This document shows positions 5,554 to 8,693 of a stretch of 8,693 bases of DNA, piece by piece. This DNA is from an uncultured Synergistia bacterium (GTDB lineage: Bacteria > Eremiobacterota > SpSt-956 > JAKJGF01), in NCBI GenBank assembly GCA_937888925.1, contig CALARM010000038.1, forward strand, positions 1-8,693. The letters run 5' to 3'. Each line of letters begins with the position of its first letter. Position 1 is the stretch's first letter. The notes below the pieces were generated by a model. The model had not been told where the DNA came from. It was given only the letters and a program-made list of their open reading frames with translations, and made no database searches. The translations under genes were made by a program, and so were the position numbers.

Positions 5554-8046
5554 CTATTTATTTATCTCTTCTTTGTTCAAAAAATCCTTTATTTCCTTTA
5601 TAACTGCCAGGTTTAAAGGGGTATTGCCATCATTATCTCTGGCTTTTATATCGCCCCCCCTGGATATAAGGAATTCTGCCATAGTCCTTTCACCTTTAAG
5701 TGCAGCTATATGAAGAGGTGTACAGCCTTTGCTGTCTCTTCCATTCACATCTGAACCTTTTGAGATGAAAAATTCCGCAAGTTCTTTATTACCGGCCCAT
5801 ACTGCCATATGTAGCGGTGTTAATCCGTAAAAACCAGTTTTTACATCTGCTCCCATTTTCACAAGAAACTCTATCATTTCTTTATGTTTGTTATAAACAG
5901 ACATGTCTGTTCTATCGGAAGCGGTAAGCAAAGATACCATTAAAGGTGTAAATCCATCTGATGTTTTTTTATCTGTCATTCTGGATCTGAGGAATTCAGA
6001 GGTATCTTTTTTATCTGATTTATTCATTAAATCCAGAACAGGCAACACATCGGTATTTTTCTCATTTATCTTTGCCCCTTTAGCTATAAGTAATTCAGCC
6101 ATGTTCTTTTGAGAGAAATAAACAGACCAGTGTAAAGGTGTATAACCATTAAGGTTTTTCGCATTTACATCAGAGCCTTTAGCTATAAGTAATTCAGCAA
6201 TATTCCTTTTACCTGTACATACTGCATAAAACAGAGGTGTATCGCCTTTCTCTGTTCTGACGTTTACATTACTGCCTTTTGATATAAGAAGTTCTGCCAT
6301 ATCCCTGTTTCCCATAGAAACTGCTATATGTAAAGGTGTATATCCCATAGGGCCAGTTTTAAGGTCTGTTTCCTTTATCAAAGACAGAACAAGTTCCTTA
6401 TCACCTTTCATTACGGCCCAGTGTAAATTCACTTTACCGCCTTTTGATATAAGCAGTTCACCTGTTTCTTTCTCTAAATTGACAGAAGCATAAGACAGCG
6501 GGGTAAACCCGTCATTATCTCTGGCATTCACATCTGCCCCTTTTGATACAAGCAAATCTGCTATTTCTTTATCACCGTAGTAAGAAGCCAGATGTAAAGG
6601 AGTATCTCCGTCTATAGTTTTACTCGTTACAGAAGCACCTTTTAATATTAAAAATTCTGCCAGTTCTTTATTACCATCTGATACAGCCATATATAAAGGA
6701 GTTTTTCTGTGGCTGTCAGGAATATTTATATCTGCACCTTCAGACAGAAAGATTCCTGCAATGTCCTTATTTGCTGCCACATGTAACGGCGCAAGACCAT
6801 TTTTATCCTTTGAATTTACATCTGCACCTCTGGACAGGAATATTTCAACAATCTTCTTATAGCCCTTTCCCGACACTATATGAAGAGGATTTCTGCCGTT
6901 ATTATCTTTAATTTTAATATCTGCTCCTTTTGAAATTAATAAAAGGACTGCATCCCTGCAGCCATAGAAGGAGGCTATATGTAATGCTGTAGCACCATTA
7001 TTGTCTCTGCTATTAATATCTGCGCCTTTAGAGAGGAGTAATTCTACAACTTCCAGACTTTTAGCCTGATGCAGAGGCGTTCTTCCTCTGTTATCTTTTA
7101 TATTAACATCTGCTCCTTTTGATACAAGAAGTTCTGCTATGGATTTATGTCTGGCAAGGTAAAGGGGAGTTTCGCCTTCATTGTTTTTAACATTAACGGT
7201 AGCGCCTCTTGAGATTAAAAGTTCCGCCACCTCTTTACTTCCGTTATCTGCTGCAGTATGTAACGGTGTAAAACAGTCATAACCTTTTGCATTTACCTGA
7301 GCACCTTTAGATAAGAGAAGTTCCGCAAGAACTACATCGTTAGTAAAGGCAGCACCATGTAAAGGGGATTTTCCGTTCACAAATGCAGTATTTACATTTG
7401 CACCTTTATTTATAAGTAGTGTGGCCACATTTCCTGCCTCTGTTTCCAGAGCTGATAAAGAAGTGTCATACCTGTGTATAAAGCTTTTAAAAAACAATGC
7501 CATAGATAAAGGAGTCAGATTGTCAAAACCTCTGGCATTCACATCTCCTTCCTTTGATATTAAAAGGCCGGCAAGTTCTTTATTACCGTAATAAGATGCC
7601 ATATGGAGCAAAGTCATACTGTTCAGATAGGGCGTATTTACATTAATGCCGTGAAGATTTTTTTCAGTAATATGGCCGATAGTTTCTTTACCTTCCAGAT
7701 ATATGTCTTTCTGCCATGTTTCAAGTTTATTTGAAAAACATAAAACTATTGCTTTATTTGCAATGGCAGGAACAAAATCACCTTTAAGTTCCAGAGTTTT
7801 ATTGTAGCAATTCAGAGATTCTTTGACATTTCCAATCTTATAACAGATATTACCTTTATTAAACCATAATTCAAAATTCTTCGGTTCTTCCTGTATTGCT
7901 TTATCATAATATTTGATTGCCTCTTCATATTTACCATGTTCACATAAACGCTCTGCTTCTTTTGAAAAGGTCTCTCCGCAGGCAGGCAAAATTGCGGATA
8001 AAATCATTATAAACAAGATAACTATAGAGAATTTCTCTGATTTCAT
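5554..8046 (-). CDS. Exported TPR-ankyrin repeat protein (copy B)
   Basis: An 830-residue paralogue of the 870-3263 protein. The N terminus has charged residues, a hydrophobic core (SIVILFIMILSAIL) and LPAC ending at Cys23, a possible though not ideal lipobox; otherwise a signal peptidase I site must lie nearby. Two TPR units follow at about 26-59 (LCEHGKYEEAIKYYDKAIQE) and 60-93 (FNKGNICYKIGNVKESLNCY), one more than in copy A, then a helical pair with the shared ETWQKDIYLEGK motif. About 20 ankyrin units span residues 144 to about 822 and match copy A unit by unit, including the 30-residue units 5, 6 and 9, the inserts in units 2 and 17 and the decayed unit 16. No enzyme domain is visible, so a protein-binding scaffold outside the cytoplasm is inferred. 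AGGAGG lies 9 nt before the ATG, supporting the start. A run of seven G on the coding strand falls in unit 19. Confidence 0.9.
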   Translation of the reverse strand: MKSEKFSIVILFIMILSAILPACGETFSKEAERLCEHGKYEEAIKYYDKAIQEEPKNFELWFNKGNICYKIGNVKESLNCYNKTLELKGDFVPAIANKAIVLCFSNKLETWQKDIYLEGKETIGHITEKNLHGINVNTPYLNSMTLLHMASYYGNKELAGLLISKEGDVNARGFDNLTPLSMALFFKSFIHRYDTSLSALETEAGNVATLLINKGANVNTAFVNGKSPLHGAAFTNDVVLAELLLSKGAQVNAKGYDCFTPLHTAADNGSKEVAELLISRGATVNVKNNEGETPLYLARHKSIAELLVSKGADVNIKDNRGRTPLHQAKSLEVVELLLSKGADINSRDNNGATALHIASFYGCRDAVLLLISKGADIKIKDNNGRNPLHIVSGKGYKKIVEIFLSRGADVNSKDKNGLAPLHVAANKDIAGIFLSEGADINIPDSHRKTPLYMAVSDGNKELAEFLILKGASVTSKTIDGDTPLHLASYYGDKEIADLLVSKGADVNARDNDGFTPLSYASVNLEKETGELLISKGGKVNLHWAVMKGDKELVLSLIKETDLKTGPMGYTPLHIAVSMGNRDMAELLISKGSNVNVRTEKGDTPLFYAVCTGKRNIAELLIAKGSDVNAKNLNGYTPLHWSVYFSQKNMAELLIAKGAKINEKNTDVLPVLDLMNKSDKKDTSEFLRSRMTDKKTSDGFTPLMVSLLTASDRTDMSVYNKHKEMIEFLVKMGADVKTGFYGLTPLHMAVWAGNKELAEFFISKGSDVNGRDSKGCTPLHIAALKGERTMAEFLISRGGDIKARDNDGNTPLNLAVIKEIKDFLNKEEINK

Positions 8047-8066
8047 AAGATAAAACCTCCTTAAAA

Positions 8067-8095
8067 ATTATAATCACTTATTCTTTATATTTTAA
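8067..8095 (-). promoter_or_regulatory. Possible promoter for the ankyrin B operon
   Basis: On the minus strand, TATAAT (8067-8072) has TTAAAA (8090-8095) 17 nt upstream, four matches of six to the -35 consensus. Transcription would begin only a base or two before AGGAGG at 8056-8061, giving a very short leader. An alternative is TATAAA near 8084-8089 with TTAACA 15 nt upstream, which would leave a longer leader. AT-richness makes both uncertain. Confidence 0.3.
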
Positions 8096-8260
8096 TACAT
8101 ATCCTGTTAAAGAATTTATTTAAGTGTTAAAATTTGTGAAACCAATCTATCACTTACATACCTTAAATCCTGAAAACAACCATGAACTGTTCGGTCAAAA
8201 CGAAGTTTGAGAATCTGTAATCCCGGTAGGAGTTATATTTCAGTTGTCGAATAGAATTTT

Positions 8261-8693
8261 ATGTCAAAAGCATCAAAAAAAATGATTTATATAACAGCTA
8301 CAGACAGGGAAACAGAGGAAAAAATAAAAAAACTTCTGTCACAGGAAGATATAGAGGTAACTTTTATAAAAGATATTCCGTCTGTCTATAAACTTAAAGG
8401 GATAATGCAAAAACTGAGAGGTGAACATGGTTGCCCCTGGGATAAAGAACAGACTCACAGAACACTCGTGCCGTATCTGACAGAAGAGGCCTATGAAGTG
8501 GTCAATGCCATAGAAGAAAACAGTAAAGAAAAAATCTGTGAAGAGCTGGGAGATCTTTTATTACAGATAGTCTTTCACTGTCAGATTGGAGAAGAAGAAA
8601 AAACTTTTACCCTTGAAGATGTGGCAGATGGCATAGTAAAAAAATTAATAAGACGGCATCCCCATATATTTTCCGATGTAAATGTTTCAGGCT
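8261..8693 (+). CDS. mazG: MazG-family nucleotide pyrophosphohydrolase, N-terminal part (partial)
   Basis: The first 144 codons of a gene that continues past the window end. Residues about 44-141 match the MazG NTP pyrophosphohydrolase domain: KLRGEHGCPWDKEQTH, then PYLTEEAYEVVNAIEE, then EELGDLLLQIVFH and RRHPHIFSDV. The metal-binding set of the EExxE...ExxD pattern is intact (Glu75, Glu76, Glu79, Glu95, Asp98). The family hydrolyses (d)NTPs to (d)NMPs and pyrophosphate, a housecleaning role in the cytoplasm. About 43 residues precede the domain (MIYITATDRETEEKIKK and on), longer than a minimal MazG start and far shorter than the tetrapyrrole-methylase domain fused to some MazG proteins. An in-frame TAG at 8252-8254 rules out a longer start. 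No close ribosome binding site is visible: TAGGAG at 8226-8231 lies 29 nt from the ATG at 8261, and the ATG at 8282 has none. Either ATG could be used. Confidence 0.9.
   Translation, partial: MSKASKKMIYITATDRETEEKIKKLLSQEDIEVTFIKDIPSVYKLKGIMQKLRGEHGCPWDKEQTHRTLVPYLTEEAYEVVNAIEENSKEKICEELGDLLLQIVFHCQIGEEEKTFTLEDVADGIVKKLIRRHPHIFSDVNVSG

Noticed and set aside
870..8046. Repeat regularity as a possible CRISPR array or DNA satellite
   Set aside because: The roughly 99-bp period is the ankyrin unit in codons; units differ in sequence and encode a continuous protein.
8182..8220. 12-codon ATG frame before mazG as a leader peptide
   Set aside because: No ribosome binding site before it, no run of control codons and no adjacent attenuator hairpin.

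Overview
The window is an AT-rich bacterial chromosome segment. Its genes carry strong AGGAGG-type ribosome binding sites, use many AGA/AGG Arg and ATA Ile codons, and include the housekeeping families TerC and MazG. No rRNA, tRNA, CRISPR array or transposase is visible. The organism cannot be named from this sequence. The combination of strong Shine-Dalgarno sites, many ATA codons, large exported ankyrin proteins and a copper-amine-oxidase-N-like domain would fit an uncultured or poorly studied bacterial lineage, but that is inference.

Layout from left to right: the first 20 codons of a minus-strand zinc-ribbon gene (1-60); a minus-strand pair made of a large exported TPR-ankyrin protein (870-3263) followed by a small exported stalk-domain-like protein with a Tyr/Pro/Gly tail (148-816); an intergenic region of about 300 bp holding a 105-bp MITE-like element (3318-3422) and a good plus-strand promoter; a plus-strand pair made of an 80-residue exported or membrane peptide (3574-3816) and a TerC-family membrane protein (3849-4787); a short repeat and hairpin between convergent genes; a second minus-strand TPR-ankyrin plus stalk-domain pair (5554-8046 and 4849-5520); a divergent intergenic region; and the 5' part of a mazG-type gene (8261-8693, cut by the window end).

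The main result is that the ankyrin-plus-stalk-domain pair is present twice, in the same gene order and orientation, with the terC pair lying between the copies on the other strand. The two ankyrin proteins match repeat for repeat across about 20 units, including shared irregularities: long insertions in units 2 and 17, three-residue deletions in units 5, 6 and 9, a half repeat after unit 12 and a decayed unit 16. They differ mainly at the N terminus, where the right-hand copy has one extra TPR unit. All four proteins carry export signals. I infer that they form a cell-envelope or secreted module in which the ankyrin solenoid and its small partner act together. No function has been recognised for this pair, and the partnership rests on co-duplication and operon spacing only.
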